A DNA stretch of 29,920 nt from an uncultured Lachnospiraceae bacterium (GCA_910580195.1 CAJTWA010000051.1:1-29920), one strand, 5' to 3'; positions 1 through 8,708 are shown, counted from the stretch's first letter. The notes: generated by a model from the sequence alone, not told the origin. A program made the numbers and translations.

Positions 1-2
1 AG

Positions 3-215
3 ACCGCATGTATTGGCAATCTATTATTAAGAAAATGCAGAAAATCAACAGATAGTTTTTACTTCAATCTTCCCGCTTCGGTAAAGCAAACTGCCTTGTA
101 TATGGCATTGATGAAGCGCAGAATATCAGGATCATATCATGCAAAGGACATTATGAAGATTGAAGAAAGGGAAGTTGTCAAAGGGCAGCTTCTTTTTTAT
201 CATCATATCTTATAA
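3..215 (+). CDS. Possible C-terminal end of an unidentified protein
   Basis: An open frame runs from the window edge to a TAA stop, about 70 codons, with no start inside the window. It includes residues such as FNLPASVKQTALYMALMKRR. I recognise no family. A terminator-like hairpin lies inside its last codons, which argues against this frame or means the hairpin is incidental. A second frame ends earlier at 53-55 and is equally possible. Confidence 0.22.
   Translation, partial: TACIGNLLLRKCRKSTDSFYFNLPASVKQTALYMALMKRRISGSYHAKDIMKIEEREVVKGQLLFYHHIL
171..200 (+). terminator. Possible rho-independent terminator
   Basis: GAAGTTG (171-177) pairs with CAGCTTC (186-192) across an 8-nt loop, with one G-U pair, and is followed directly by TTTTTTAT. 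It may end a gene entering from the left edge. Confidence 0.4.
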
Positions 216-529
216 ATCGCACGTATAGCCGGGCACGCCCCCCAAAGGACAGTTCCGTTCTTCAAATTCTGGCCTTTTCGGTATCGGATTTGTTTTTTGG
301 TTAAAAAGCCCATCCAGATGTGTGGGGACGCCATTTGCATGGATGAGCCTTATGTTCTCCATCCGTGGCAAGTATAGAATATATAGTTGCTTCTGCCAAT
401 CGGTAATTTGGAATAGACGTTCAAAATTATTTCAGCACTGCAATAGAAAATGGCCTTTGCAGGCCTGTTGTTGAAGAGTGGAAAGGATTATTCCGTGAAA
501 GAGCCCCGATGATGTGAATATGGTTTTTA

Positions 530-573
530 TTGGCAGGGGAACGGCATGGCAGTTCGGAACTGTCCCCTGCCAA
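530..573. repeat. REP-like nested hairpin
   Basis: TTGGCAGGGGA (530-540) and TCCCCTGCCAA (563-573) form a perfect 11-bp stem. The 22-nt interior contains a second small hairpin, AGTT-CGG-AACT (551-561). No T-run follows, so it is not a simple terminator. The right side, GGAACTGTCCCCTGCC, closely resembles the arm of the structured element at 24672-24852 (GGAACTTGTCCCCTGC), suggesting a dispersed palindromic repeat family. Confidence 0.6.
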
Positions 574-583
574 AAAGTTTTTC

Positions 584-612
584 TTGACAATTTTTGTTTA
601 TATGTGTAAATT
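584..612 (+). promoter_or_regulatory. Promoter-like site
   Basis: A perfect TTGACA (584-589), a 17-nt spacer and TAAATT (607-612). The only reading frame close behind is a 32-codon frame from ATG 622 with a weak ribosome site, so the target is unclear. It may be a relic of a lost gene. Confidence 0.4.
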
Positions 613-1300
613 AAGTCTAGGATGAAAAGCCATAAGACAGAAAGGGTTTTTGAGGAGGAAACAGGAAGGAAAAGGCTTGATTGCGTTAAAATGTCAGAAT
701 ATTCTGTTAATTTCATGTAATAATAAGCTTTGTAACCCTTGATTTTAGCGGGGTGCAGAGGGGCAGGGTAGAAAAGGAAAAAGTCCGAGAAAGGACATTG
801 ACACCTAAAAGCAATGTATATTTGCCATTTGTATTTACTTCGTAGAAATGGAATAAGTACATGAAAGGACATAAATTTGTAAAAACTTATCTGCATTTTT
901 CTCCAAAATCATTTCCAATTTATCCCAGATATGATATTTTTGCTGTGTCATAGTCATCCGGGAAAGGCGATGCTTACAGGTACACATAAACACGGAAATG
1001 GCACAATAAGAAAAAAGCAAATGAGCAGAGAAATAATTTGCAGAAAGTAACAGCAGTGTGGGAACAGTTAGAGCGGAAAACGGAAGGGCAGCGCAAGGAA
1101 GCCGAAAGCTATTATGCATCTAATCTTATGGGATTGGCAGAGAAGGCTTTTATCAAAAATAATCGGGAGATAAGGTATGGTGTATGGAGCCATATCTTTT
1201 TTTGGCATTAAAAGGTATAAAAAATGTTCTAATAGATGATAAATTAACAAATAATTTGTTACAAGAGTATCTTTTACGCAGGATATGTAGGAAGGTGGTA

Positions 1301-1564
1301 ATCAGTTTGTCATTATTGCAGAAGCGGGTGATACAGTCCCTTAACGGCTTGTCCGAGGACAATTTACAGTTTTTGCTTGATATAATTTAGCGGTTTATGA
1401 AACCCATTGGAATTGGAGAAAACAATAATGAGAAATCAGTTATAATTAGAAATGGTATGCGTAGAATTGGCAGTTTAGAGGGCCAGGATTTAATTGATGC
1501 AGATTATGATATTGATGCGTGTCATGATGAAATTGCAGAAATGTTCGGGGTAAACGGTTTATGA
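1301..1564 (+). pseudogene. Decayed antitoxin of a PIN-toxin module
   Basis: Read in one frame this encodes about 87 residues, with a helical N-terminal part (LLQKRVIQSLNGLSEDNLQF) and an acidic tail ending CHDEIAEMFGVNGL, typical of small antitoxins placed directly upstream of PIN-domain toxins. An in-frame TAG at 1388-1390 splits it. The expected ATG behind the ribosome site AGGAAGGTGG reads ATC at 1301-1303. A 55-residue remainder could start at ATG 1397. The stop overlaps the toxin start (ATGA at 1561-1564), the usual coupled arrangement. Inference: an antitoxin inactivated by at least a nonsense mutation; loss of the start codon is less certain. Confidence 0.6.
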
Positions 1565-1828
1565 AAGTATTGATAGACACACATATAGCAATTTGGGCTG
1601 TGCTAAATGATCCTAAATTACCAAAGCAGGCAAAAGACGTTATTCTTGATAAGGAAAATGATATATTTTATAGCATTGCTTCTGTGTGGGAAATTACAAT
1701 TAAACATATGTTACATCTAGATAAACTTCGCATGAATGGTGGCCAAAGCAAAAGCAGAAGGCTTTATGTTTTTGACACATGATTCTTTGATTCCGTATTA
1801 TGACGAACCATTTATTATTTTAGTTTAG
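1561..1828 (+). pseudogene. PIN-domain (VapC-like) toxin, internally deleted and frameshifted
   Basis: The first 57 or so codons encode MKVLIDTHIAIWAV and SIASVWEITIKHMLHLDKLRM, the PIN fold N-terminus with its first catalytic Asp and following Glu. After about 1740 the frame changes, and another frame supplies the family's C-terminal end, AKAEGFMFLTHDSLIPYYDEPFIILV, ending at TAG 1826-1828. PIN toxins of this group are usually about 125 residues. Around 40-50 middle residues, including the usual D-x-F-D segment, are missing, so the ribonuclease should be inactive. The gene overlaps the antitoxin stop. Both partners are broken, which fits decay of an unneeded addiction module. Confidence 0.75.
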
Positions 1829-1843
1829 TGGGCGCTACTGTAA

Positions 1844-2044
1844 TTTTCTAAATATTATAGGCGATTTATTAAGAAGCAAGGGCAGTTTTTTATCATTGGA
1901 TTGACGGCCCTGGAATATTCCAAAGAGCAATTGGAAGGAATGATGCTCCAGAAGAAAAATGGGTTAGATTTGCGGAAGTTATTTATATCTGGAAGGCCAT
2001 CCGAATTGGTATTAATGTTCAGGTTAACATCTAGGCTTATGTAA
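1844..2044 (+). pseudogene. C-terminal remnant of an unidentified gene
   Basis: An open frame of about 66 codons without a plausible start encodes FIIGLTALEYSKEQLEGMML and LDLRKLFISGRPSELVLMF, ending in TAA at 2042-2044. A strong terminator follows immediately, so this is probably the true 3' end of a gene whose front is gone. I do not recognise the family. Confidence 0.35.
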
Positions 2045-2076
2045 GGCAGGCGGATTCCGCCTGCCTTTGTGTTTTT
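2043..2076 (+). terminator. Rho-independent terminator
   Basis: AAGGCAGGCGG (2043-2053) pairs perfectly with CCGCCTGCCTT (2057-2067) around a 3-nt loop, followed by TGTGTTTTT. It overlaps the stop codon of the remnant just upstream. Confidence 0.8.
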
Positions 2077-2135
2077 CCCTAAATTGCGCCCTATCAGGCA
2101 AAAACCTTTGGGAAAATTTTTGTTTGAAGATAACA

Positions 2136-2241
2136 AGGTTTTCCGGTATAATAATTGGCAGAATAGAAGCAAGCGGCTTTTCCGTGCGAGGACTAGAGCT
2201 GGGGCCGGACAGGTTTTCCGGCATCATAATTACTAGGCAGG
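2136..2241. repeat. Imperfect direct repeat upstream of the AAA-ATPase gene
   Basis: AGGTTTTCCGG followed by AT, ATAATT and GGCAG-A occurs at 2136-2162 and again at 2211-2241, 75 bp apart. The copies lie in the leader before the ribosome site at about 2259. They could be binding sites or a small duplication; nothing here decides. Confidence 0.4.
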
Positions 2242-2270
2242 AATGGAACAGCAGAAATGGAGGTGCAGCC

Positions 2271-3974
2271 ATGAAAAAGGCATTGCCAGTCGGCATAGAA
2301 AACTTTGAGGATATGCGCACGAATGGCTATTATTATGTAGATAAAACATTATTTATCAAAGAACTGCTGGACTTAAAGGGGAAGGTGAACCTCTTCACCC
2401 GTCCAAGGCGTTTTGGGAAAACCCTGAACTTAAGCATGCTGCGGTATTTTTTTGAGGATACGGGGGATGCAGAAAAAAATGCGCAGAACAGGGAACTGTT
2501 TGATGGCCTGAAAATCATAGGCGCGGGGGAACCATACGTCAGCCAGATGGGGCGTTACCCTGTGATGAACCTGACGCTGAAGTCAGCCAAGCAGGAGGAT
2601 TTTGAAACGGCTTATTATACCATACAAGCAGAGATTGCCAATGAATTTGACAGGCACAGGGACATCATAGAGCAGGGAAAAGAGAAGCTGACGGAAAAGG
2701 AATATGGGCAGTATATCAGCATCGCAGATGAGAAGGCAGACAGGAAGCTGCTCCAAAGCGCTTTAAAGCTATTCAGTAAATGTATGCAGAAGGTGACAGG
2801 CAGGAACACCATCATTTTGCTGGACGAATATGACGTCCCCTTGGAAAATGCATATTTCCGGGGATTTTATGACAAGATGGTGGGATTCATCCGTTCCCTG
2901 TTTGAGTCTGCATTAAAGACGAATGATTCTTTGCAGTTTGCTGTGATTACCGGATGCCTGCGGATTTCGAAAGAGAGCATTTTTACAGGGCTGAACCATT
3001 TGAGGATTATTTCCGTCCTTGACAGGAAGTACAGTGAGCACTTTGGTTTTACAGAGCTGGAAGTGTTGCAGATGATGGGGTATTATGGCGTGGAAGGCCG
3101 TTTTCCCACTATGAAGGAATGGTATGACGGGTATGCTTTTGGGGATACGGAGGTCTATAACCCGTGGAGCGTCATCAATTTTATGTTTGACTTGTGGGCA
3201 GACAGCAATGCCTTCCCGCGCCCCTATTGGATTAATACCAGCTCCAACGACATTATCAAAGACATGGTTGCAAGGGCAGACCGGGAAACAAAGGGGCAGA
3301 TTGAGAAGCTTTTGGAAGGGGGGACATTGGATATCCAAGTACATGAGGAAGTCACCTATGGGGACATGCACAGCAATGGGGAGAATTTATGGAATTTCCT
3401 GTATTTTACGGGGTATCTGACAAAAGAAAGCGAATATTTCAAGGAATCTGCTGTTTTTTTACGCGCCCGGATACCAAATACGGAAGTTAAGACAATCTAC
3501 CAGTCCACAATTATGAACTGGCTGAAGGACAGGATAAAGAAAGAGGATTTCCGCGGCCTGTACCGCGCCATGGAGGGAGGGGACGCAGCCCGCATGGGGG
3601 AAATCCTCACAGGGCAGCTCTTCCATACCATTAGCTTTTACGACAGCGCAGAAAACTTTTATCATGGTTTCCTCGCAGGCATATTGAGCCAGAGCGAGGA
3701 TTATATGGTGAAATCCAACCGGGAATCCGGCAATGGGCGTTCCGATATCATGGTAAAAAGCCCCTCCTTGCGGGGCAGGTCCTTTGTCTTGGAACTGAAA
3801 GTTTCGGATTCTATAGACAATTTGGAGGAAGATGCCGAAAAAGCCTTACAGCAAATTTATGATAAGAAATATATGGAAGAGCTGCGGGCGGAAGGGTATA
3901 AGAAAATAGACTGTTACGGCGTAGCTTTTTACCGGAAGGACTGCGAAGTACGGTTTGGGGAAGGGCAGGGATGA
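2271..3974 (+). CDS. AAA-ATPase-like protein with C-terminal PD-(D/E)XK nuclease domain
   Basis: The 567-residue protein starts at ATG 2271 behind GGAGG. An upstream in-frame start at 2067 would translate a repeat-bearing leader and has no ribosome site. The N-terminus carries the family signature LPVGIENFEDMR and YYYVDKT, then a P-loop RPRRFGKT (residues 44-51) and a Walker-B-like IILLDEYD near 180. The C-terminal third has D492, then E508-L-K510, the PD-(D/E)XK pattern (GRSDIMV and FVLELK). This matches the AAA-ATPase_like plus PDDEXK_9 architecture common in Bacteroidetes and Clostridia. Its biological role is not established; nuclease activity and a link to mobile DNA or defence are inferences. 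It stands alone beside decayed accessory DNA. Confidence 0.85.
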   Translation: MKKALPVGIENFEDMRTNGYYYVDKTLFIKELLDLKGKVNLFTRPRRFGKTLNLSMLRYFFEDTGDAEKNAQNRELFDGLKIIGAGEPYVSQMGRYPVMNLTLKSAKQEDFETAYYTIQAEIANEFDRHRDIIEQGKEKLTEKEYGQYISIADEKADRKLLQSALKLFSKCMQKVTGRNTIILLDEYDVPLENAYFRGFYDKMVGFIRSLFESALKTNDSLQFAVITGCLRISKESIFTGLNHLRIISVLDRKYSEHFGFTELEVLQMMGYYGVEGRFPTMKEWYDGYAFGDTEVYNPWSVINFMFDLWADSNAFPRPYWINTSSNDIIKDMVARADRETKGQIEKLLEGGTLDIQVHEEVTYGDMHSNGENLWNFLYFTGYLTKESEYFKESAVFLRARIPNTEVKTIYQSTIMNWLKDRIKKEDFRGLYRAMEGGDAARMGEILTGQLFHTISFYDSAENFYHGFLAGILSQSEDYMVKSNRESGNGRSDIMVKSPSLRGRSFVLELKVSDSIDNLEEDAEKALQQIYDKKYMEELRAEGYKKIDCYGVAFYRKDCEVRFGEGQG

Positions 3975-4130
3975 CGCAGGAATTTCCAATTCCTGGCAAA
4001 AGGGATGCATCAGGCTGCTCAGGGGCCGGGGTACAAATGGCAAAGCACATCCCAAGAAAAGCATTTTCAGGCAGCCTTTCAAGGAAGTTAAGCGAAAATA
4101 GGAGAAAAGTATCAAAAAAATGAGCAAATT

Positions 4131-4168
4131 TAGCAAAAAGTGGGTGACAATAGGCCTACTTTTTGCTA
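4131..4168. promoter_or_regulatory. 14-bp dyad overlapping the argS promoter
   Basis: TAGCAAAAAGTGGG (4131-4144) and CCTACTTTTTGCTA (4155-4168) are inverted copies with one G-T pair and a 10-nt centre. The centre holds most of the -35 hexamer and the right arm runs into the -10. There is no T-run after it, so an operator is more likely than a terminator. I see no T-box motif between it and argS. Confidence 0.55.
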
Positions 4169-4172
4169 TTAT
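4144..4172 (+). promoter_or_regulatory. argS promoter
   Basis: GTGACA (4144-4149), a 17-nt spacer and TATTAT (4167-4172). It is the best sigma-A-like promoter before argS and would give a leader of about 120 nt. Confidence 0.55.
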
Positions 4173-4302
4173 AAATAGGAAGTAAGTACAACACGCAATT
4201 CGGGCAGGCCATGGAAGGGAACGCCCATGCCAGATTGCCAAAAGGAAAAGGGCAATGGCAGGATGCCCTATTGCGGGACAGCAGGAGTATCAGGAGAGAA
4301 CA

Positions 4303-6072
4303 ATGGAGAAGATTTTAGACATTATCAGCAGGGAAGTTATGGCGGCCATGAAAGCCAGCGGGTATGAGGAAAGCTACGGCAAGGTGACATTGTCCAACCG
4401 TCCGGACCTCTGCGAATACCAGTGCAACGGGGCAATGGCGGCGGCAAAGAAGTACAAATGCGCCCCGTTCCAGATTGCAGACAAGGTTGCGGCGGTTTTG
4501 AAGGAAAACCAGATGTTTGAAAAGGCGGAGTCCGTAAAACCGGGGTTTTTGAACCTGACGCTGAGCCCGGGCTATCTGGCGGGCTACCTGCGGCAGATGG
4601 AGGAAGACGGGGAACGCCTAGGATGTAAGAAGAGCCAGGCGCCTAAGACGATTTTGATTGATTACGGCGGGCCGAATGTGGCAAAGCCCCTGCATGTAGG
4701 GCACCTGCGCTCCGCCATTATCGGGGAGAGCATCAAGCGGATTGGGAAATTCATGGGCCATAACATGGTTGGCGACGTGCATCTGGGGGACTGGGGCCTG
4801 CAGATGGGCCTAATTATCACGGAGCTTAAGGAACGGAAACCGGACCTTGTGTATTTTGCAGAAGATTATGAGGGGGAATACCCCAAGGAGCCGCCCTTTA
4901 CCATTTCAGAATTGGAAGAAATCTACCCTGCAGCCAGCGGGAAATCCAAGGAGGACGAAGCATACAAAGAAGCGGCCATGGAGGCAACCTATGAGCTGCA
5001 GCATGGCAGGAAGGGCTACCAAGCGTTGCTTGGGCATATTTTAAATGTGTCTGTCAGCGATTTGAAGCGCAACTATGAGAACCTCCATGTGTCCTTTGAA
5101 CTGTGGAAAGGGGAATCGGACGCACAGCCCTATATCCCCGCCATGGTGGAGAAGATGAAGGCAGACGGGTTTGCCTATATCAGCGAAGGGGCGTTGGTGG
5201 TAGACGTGAAGGAAGAAAGCGATACCAAGGAAATCCCCCCCTGCATGATTTTAAAGTCAGACGGGGCGTCCCTCTACAATACCACGGATCTTGCCACTAT
5301 TGTATGGCGTATGGAGGATTACCATCCAGACGAAATCATTTATGTGGTGGACAAGCGGCAGGAGCTGTATTTTACCCAAGTGTTCCGCTGTGCAAGGAAA
5401 ACCGGGCTGGTGGGGCCGGAAACGAAGCTGACGTTTTTGGGCTTCGGCACCATGAACGGGAAAGACGGCAAGCCTTTCAAGACCCGGGAAGGGGGCGTCA
5501 TGCGGCTGGAATACCTCGTGTCCGGCATCCAAGAGGAAATGTACAAAAAGATTTCGGACAACCACACGGTGGAGGAGGCAGAAGGCCGGGAAACCGCTAA
5601 GGTGGTGGGGCTTTCCGCCATCAAATATGGGGATTTGTCCAATCAGGCCTCCAAGGATTATATTTTTGACATTGAGCGGTTTACCTCTTTTGAGGGGAAT
5701 ACCGGGCCTTATATTTTATACACCATCGTGCGCATCAAGTCCATCCTGAAAAAGTACCAAGCGCAGCGGGAATTGCCCCCGCAGGCGCAGATCCTGCCGG
5801 CACACACGGACAGCGAAAAAGCGTTGATGCTGGAAATCAGCAAATTCAACGGCATGATGGAAGCTGCGTTTGAGGAAAAAGCGCCCCATAAGGTGTGCGC
5901 TTATATTTACGACCTTGCAAACGCCTTTAACCATTTTTACCATGAAACAAAAATCATGGGGGAACAGGACGAAATGGTACAGGCGGGATTCATTAAGTTA
6001 TTGGAGCTTACGAAGAAGGCATTGGAGCTGTGCATAGACGTGCTGGGCTTTGAAGCGCCGGAGCGCATGTAA
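4303..6072 (+). CDS. argS: Arginyl-tRNA synthetase
   Basis: A class I aminoacyl-tRNA synthetase that charges tRNA-Arg with arginine in the cytoplasm; 589 residues, normal for the family. The HIGH-type motif is H131-V-G-H134, within GGPNVAKPLHVGHLRSAIIG. The second ATP-binding motif is represented by PFKTREGG rather than a canonical KMSKS, as usual for ArgRS. The last 130 or so residues form the DALR anticodon-binding domain. ATG 4303 is chosen over the in-frame ATG 4255 because AGGAG (4292-4296) lies six bases upstream and the upstream extension has no family similarity. It leads the run argS, sugar kinase, lacI-type regulator, Uma2 gene, with only 30 bp to the kinase. Confidence 0.97.
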   Translation: MEKILDIISREVMAAMKASGYEESYGKVTLSNRPDLCEYQCNGAMAAAKKYKCAPFQIADKVAAVLKENQMFEKAESVKPGFLNLTLSPGYLAGYLRQMEEDGERLGCKKSQAPKTILIDYGGPNVAKPLHVGHLRSAIIGESIKRIGKFMGHNMVGDVHLGDWGLQMGLIITELKERKPDLVYFAEDYEGEYPKEPPFTISELEEIYPAASGKSKEDEAYKEAAMEATYELQHGRKGYQALLGHILNVSVSDLKRNYENLHVSFELWKGESDAQPYIPAMVEKMKADGFAYISEGALVVDVKEESDTKEIPPCMILKSDGASLYNTTDLATIVWRMEDYHPDEIIYVVDKRQELYFTQVFRCARKTGLVGPETKLTFLGFGTMNGKDGKPFKTREGGVMRLEYLVSGIQEEMYKKISDNHTVEEAEGRETAKVVGLSAIKYGDLSNQASKDYIFDIERFTSFEGNTGPYILYTIVRIKSILKKYQAQRELPPQAQILPAHTDSEKALMLEISKFNGMMEAAFEEKAPHKVCAYIYDLANAFNHFYHETKIMGEQDEMVQAGFIKLLELTKKALELCIDVLGFEAPERM

Positions 6073-6102
6073 CATACTAGTAAGACAGGAGGAAGATAAG
6101 AA

Positions 6103-7068
6103 ATGGCGAAGTATGATGTAACTGCATTAGGGGAACTGTTGATTGATTTTACGTACACTGGGGAATCAGAGCAAGGGAATTCCCTGCTGGAGGCAAATCC
6201 CGGCGGGGCGCCCTGCAACGTCCTTGCTTTGCTGAATAAATGCGGGCGGACTACCAATTTTATCGGCAAGGTGGGGAAAGACCAGTTTGGGTACCTGCTG
6301 CGCGACACGTTGGCAGATTTAAGCATCGGCATGGACGGCCTATGCTTTGACGATGAGGTAAAGACGACACTTGCGTTTGTAAAGACCTTTGAAAACGGCG
6401 ACCGGGATTTTGCATTTTACCGGAACCCCGGGGCAGATATGATGCTCACGGAAGAAGAGGTGGATGGGGAACAGATTAAAAACAGCCGGATTTTCCATTT
6501 CGGCACCTTGTCCATGACCCACGAGGGCGTATGCAAGGCTACGGAAAAGGCCGTAAACATTGCAAAAGAAAATGGGGTTCTGATTTCCTTTGACCCCAAC
6601 TTAAGGATACCCCTCTGGAAGGATTTGGGCATTGCAAAAGAGAAAATGGAATATGGCCTGAGCAAATGCGACGTGTGCAAGATTTCCGAGGAGGAAGTGG
6701 AGTTCCTTACCGGGGAGAAGGATATTGAGAAAGGCGCTGCCATCCTCCGGGGCAAGTTCCCTGTGAAGCTGTTCCAAGTAACGGCGGGGGCGGAAGGCAG
6801 CTACGCATTTTATAAGGATTTGGTAGCTTACAAGCCAAGCTATAAGCTGGGCGGGACCATTGAAACCACCGGGGCTGGGGATACTTTCTGCGGCAGCATC
6901 TTAAACGGCCTGTTAGACAGGGATATTGATAATCTGACGAAGGAAGATTTGGAGCAGATGCTGTCCTTTGCCAACGCAGCGGCGTATCTGGTGACAACCA
7001 AGAAAGGCGCAATCCGTTCCATGCCGGATCCAGAAGATGCATGGAAGATTGTGAATGGAAATAACTAG
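6103..7068 (+). CDS. PfkB-family sugar kinase, probably fructokinase
   Basis: A 321-residue ribokinase-fold kinase that transfers phosphate from ATP to a sugar. The N-terminal signature GELLIDFT, a glycine-rich NPGGAPCNVLALL region and the C-terminal anion-hole motif ETTGAGDTFCGS with catalytic base D260 are all visible. Its length and the N-terminal form resemble bacterial fructokinases (ScrK type). A strong AGGAGGAAG ribosome site precedes the ATG. Lying next to a LacI-type regulator and near an alpha-galactosidase and sugar ABC transporter, it would phosphorylate fructose released from sucrose or raffinose. The exact substrate is inferred from context; 2-keto-3-deoxygluconate kinase is the main alternative. 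Confidence 0.88.
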   Translation: MAKYDVTALGELLIDFTYTGESEQGNSLLEANPGGAPCNVLALLNKCGRTTNFIGKVGKDQFGYLLRDTLADLSIGMDGLCFDDEVKTTLAFVKTFENGDRDFAFYRNPGADMMLTEEEVDGEQIKNSRIFHFGTLSMTHEGVCKATEKAVNIAKENGVLISFDPNLRIPLWKDLGIAKEKMEYGLSKCDVCKISEEEVEFLTGEKDIEKGAAILRGKFPVKLFQVTAGAEGSYAFYKDLVAYKPSYKLGGTIETTGAGDTFCGSILNGLLDRDIDNLTKEDLEQMLSFANAAAYLVTTKKGAIRSMPDPEDAWKIVNGNN

Positions 7069-7095
7069 GAACAATGGCAAAGCCAGGGAGTGCTT

Positions 7096-8103
7096 ATGAT
7101 TACAATTAAAGAAATTGCGTCGATATTAGGTATCAGCCCTACAACGGTGTCTAATGTTGTGAATGGGCATACCGAAAAAATGTCCTCTGCTACAAGGCAG
7201 AGAATAGAGCAGGCACTGGTGCAGTACGGGTTTGAGAAAACCGTCCATCAGGAAGAGTACGGAAAGGCATTGAAATTAATATCGGTGGATTTCTGCCTAA
7301 GGTATAAAGAAAGCGTGATTGCAGACCCATTCTGCGCCGAGCTTTTGAATTCCATCTGCATGAAGCTGCAGGAATACGGCAGATATCCAGTCTGCGGCGT
7401 CCCGAAAGATGAGCAGGATATTTTCCAGAAACTGCAGGCCCGCAATATTGAAGGCGGGATTGTGGTAGGCTTTGACCCTTGGGAATGTCAGGAATTTGCC
7501 CAGAGGGTAGGCAAACCCTTAGTCTATGTAGACTGCGGGGAAGGGGAGTACGACAATGTAGGGATTGCAGATTATGAGGGAGGGAAGCAGATTACGGAAT
7601 TCATGTTAAAGGAGGGGCACCGGAAAATCGCATTTTTCTGCGACAAGAAAAACCCGGTGTCCAGCACCTATGAACGGTTCCGGGGATATTGCGATGCATT
7701 GGAAAGCTATGGCATTGCTTATGATAACAAGGATTATTACTATTTGCCAGCGGGCAGGAACCTTAGGCGGGAAGCCTTGCGCAATTTTGCCCTTAAGGCA
7801 AAGGAAGAAGGGTACACGGCAGTTTTTGTGGTGTCCGACTTGCTGGCTAATGAGGCTATCAGCATTTTTTTCGGGGAAGGGCTTAAGGTGCCGGACGATA
7901 TTTCGGTGGCGGGCTTTGACGACAATATTTATGCCCGCCTCAGCAGGCCCATGCTGACGACCGTCCGCCAATCGGTGAAGGAAAAGGGCGAGGAGGCCGT
8001 GAAGCTCCTAATCCAGCGGATTAAGGGGGAGGAAATTATTGCCAAGTCCTTTAAGCTGCCGGTGGAACTGATTGTGCGGGAAAGCATAAGGAATATTAAT
8101 TAG
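7096..8103 (+). CDS. LacI-family transcriptional regulator
   Basis: A 335-residue sugar-responsive DNA-binding protein. The N-terminus is a LacI helix-turn-helix (ITIKEIASILGISPTTVSNV) and the rest is a periplasmic-binding-protein-like sensor, with PDDISVAGFDDNIYARLSRP near the C-terminus. ATG 7096 has CCAGGGAG five bases upstream. The in-frame GTG at 7090 overlaps that site, so it is less likely. Twenty-seven base pairs separate it from the kinase gene and 11 from the Uma2 gene. It probably controls the kinase and the ABC transporter/alpha-galactosidase genes downstream, in response to a sugar that the sequence does not identify. Confidence 0.92.
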   Translation: MITIKEIASILGISPTTVSNVVNGHTEKMSSATRQRIEQALVQYGFEKTVHQEEYGKALKLISVDFCLRYKESVIADPFCAELLNSICMKLQEYGRYPVCGVPKDEQDIFQKLQARNIEGGIVVGFDPWECQEFAQRVGKPLVYVDCGEGEYDNVGIADYEGGKQITEFMLKEGHRKIAFFCDKKNPVSSTYERFRGYCDALESYGIAYDNKDYYYLPAGRNLRREALRNFALKAKEEGYTAVFVVSDLLANEAISIFFGEGLKVPDDISVAGFDDNIYARLSRPMLTTVRQSVKEKGEEAVKLLIQRIKGEEIIAKSFKLPVELIVRESIRNIN

Positions 8104-8114
8104 GAGTGGAAGTT

Positions 8115-8675
8115 ATGGAACTTTTGAAGGAAAAAGAGCCGCGGAAACAGGAAAAGATAGACGGCGTGGTTTATGATATGTCCCCATCCGCAAATTACAG
8201 GCATGGGATTATCAATAACAATATCAACACCATCATAAAGAATGGGCTGAAAGGGAGTATATGCAAGGTTTTCATGGAAAATCTGGACTTTAAGTACCAT
8301 CCGGAGGAGGCAGACGACTATATGGTGCCGGACGTCATGATAATCTGTGACCGGAAACACCTGAAAGGGGGCAGCTACAGCGGCGTGCCCAAGTTTATTG
8401 CGGAAACCTTAAGCCCTTCCACAGCCAAGCGGGACCGGACAGTGAAGAAAGATGCCTATGAAAAGGCAGGGGTGGAGGAATTCTGGATTGTGTCCCTGTC
8501 TGCGGTGGAAATCTATTATTTGGAGGATGGGAAGTATGTATTAGCCCACAGTTACATCCTGCAGGACGACCCAGAGGAAGAGGACTATAATGCAGACACA
8601 CAAATCCGCCTGCGGGGGTTTCCGCATATTACCATGGAACTGCGGGACATTTTTGAAGGCGTGGAGGAACCGTAA
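8115..8675 (+). CDS. Uma2-family (DUF820) putative PD-(D/E)XK protein
   Basis: A 186-residue protein with the Uma2/DUF820 layout: EKIDGVVYDMSPSANYRHG at the front, then DFKYHPEEADDYMVPDVMI with the acidic residue in PDV, FIAETLSPSTAKRDRTVKK, and YEKAGVEEFWIVS. The fold belongs to the restriction-endonuclease-like superfamily, but no general physiological role is known. ATG 8115 is preferred to GTG 8106 because AGGAG (8102-8106) sits eight bases upstream of it. It is the last gene before a terminator; its place in a sugar operon looks incidental. Confidence 0.85.
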   Translation: MELLKEKEPRKQEKIDGVVYDMSPSANYRHGIINNNINTIIKNGLKGSICKVFMENLDFKYHPEEADDYMVPDVMIICDRKHLKGGSYSGVPKFIAETLSPSTAKRDRTVKKDAYEKAGVEEFWIVSLSAVEIYYLEDGKYVLAHSYILQDDPEEEDYNADTQIRLRGFPHITMELRDIFEGVEEP

Positions 8676-8708
8676 CGCCATGCGGTGCGCACAGGCGTAC
8701 CTATATCC

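Larger units (their letters stand above)
216..1300. other. Gene-poor accessory DNA with gene remnants
   Basis: I see no intact gene here. A short open frame (990-1211, plus strand) contains VWEQLERKTEGQRKEAESYY, which reads like real protein, but it has no convincing start and no family I recognise. The sequence CGGAACTGTCC occurs at 555-565 and, inverted, at 247-257. A hairpin and a promoter-like site in this stretch are listed separately. The long minus-strand frames are low-complexity and lack ribosome sites. Confidence 0.4.

Noticed and set aside
4131..4168. Rho-independent terminator before argS
   Set aside because: The T-run is inside the stem rather than after it, and the hairpin overlaps a well-spaced promoter.
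4080..4302. T-box riboswitch upstream of argS
   Set aside because: No AGGGTGGNACCGCG-like antiterminator sequence and no terminator before the start codon.
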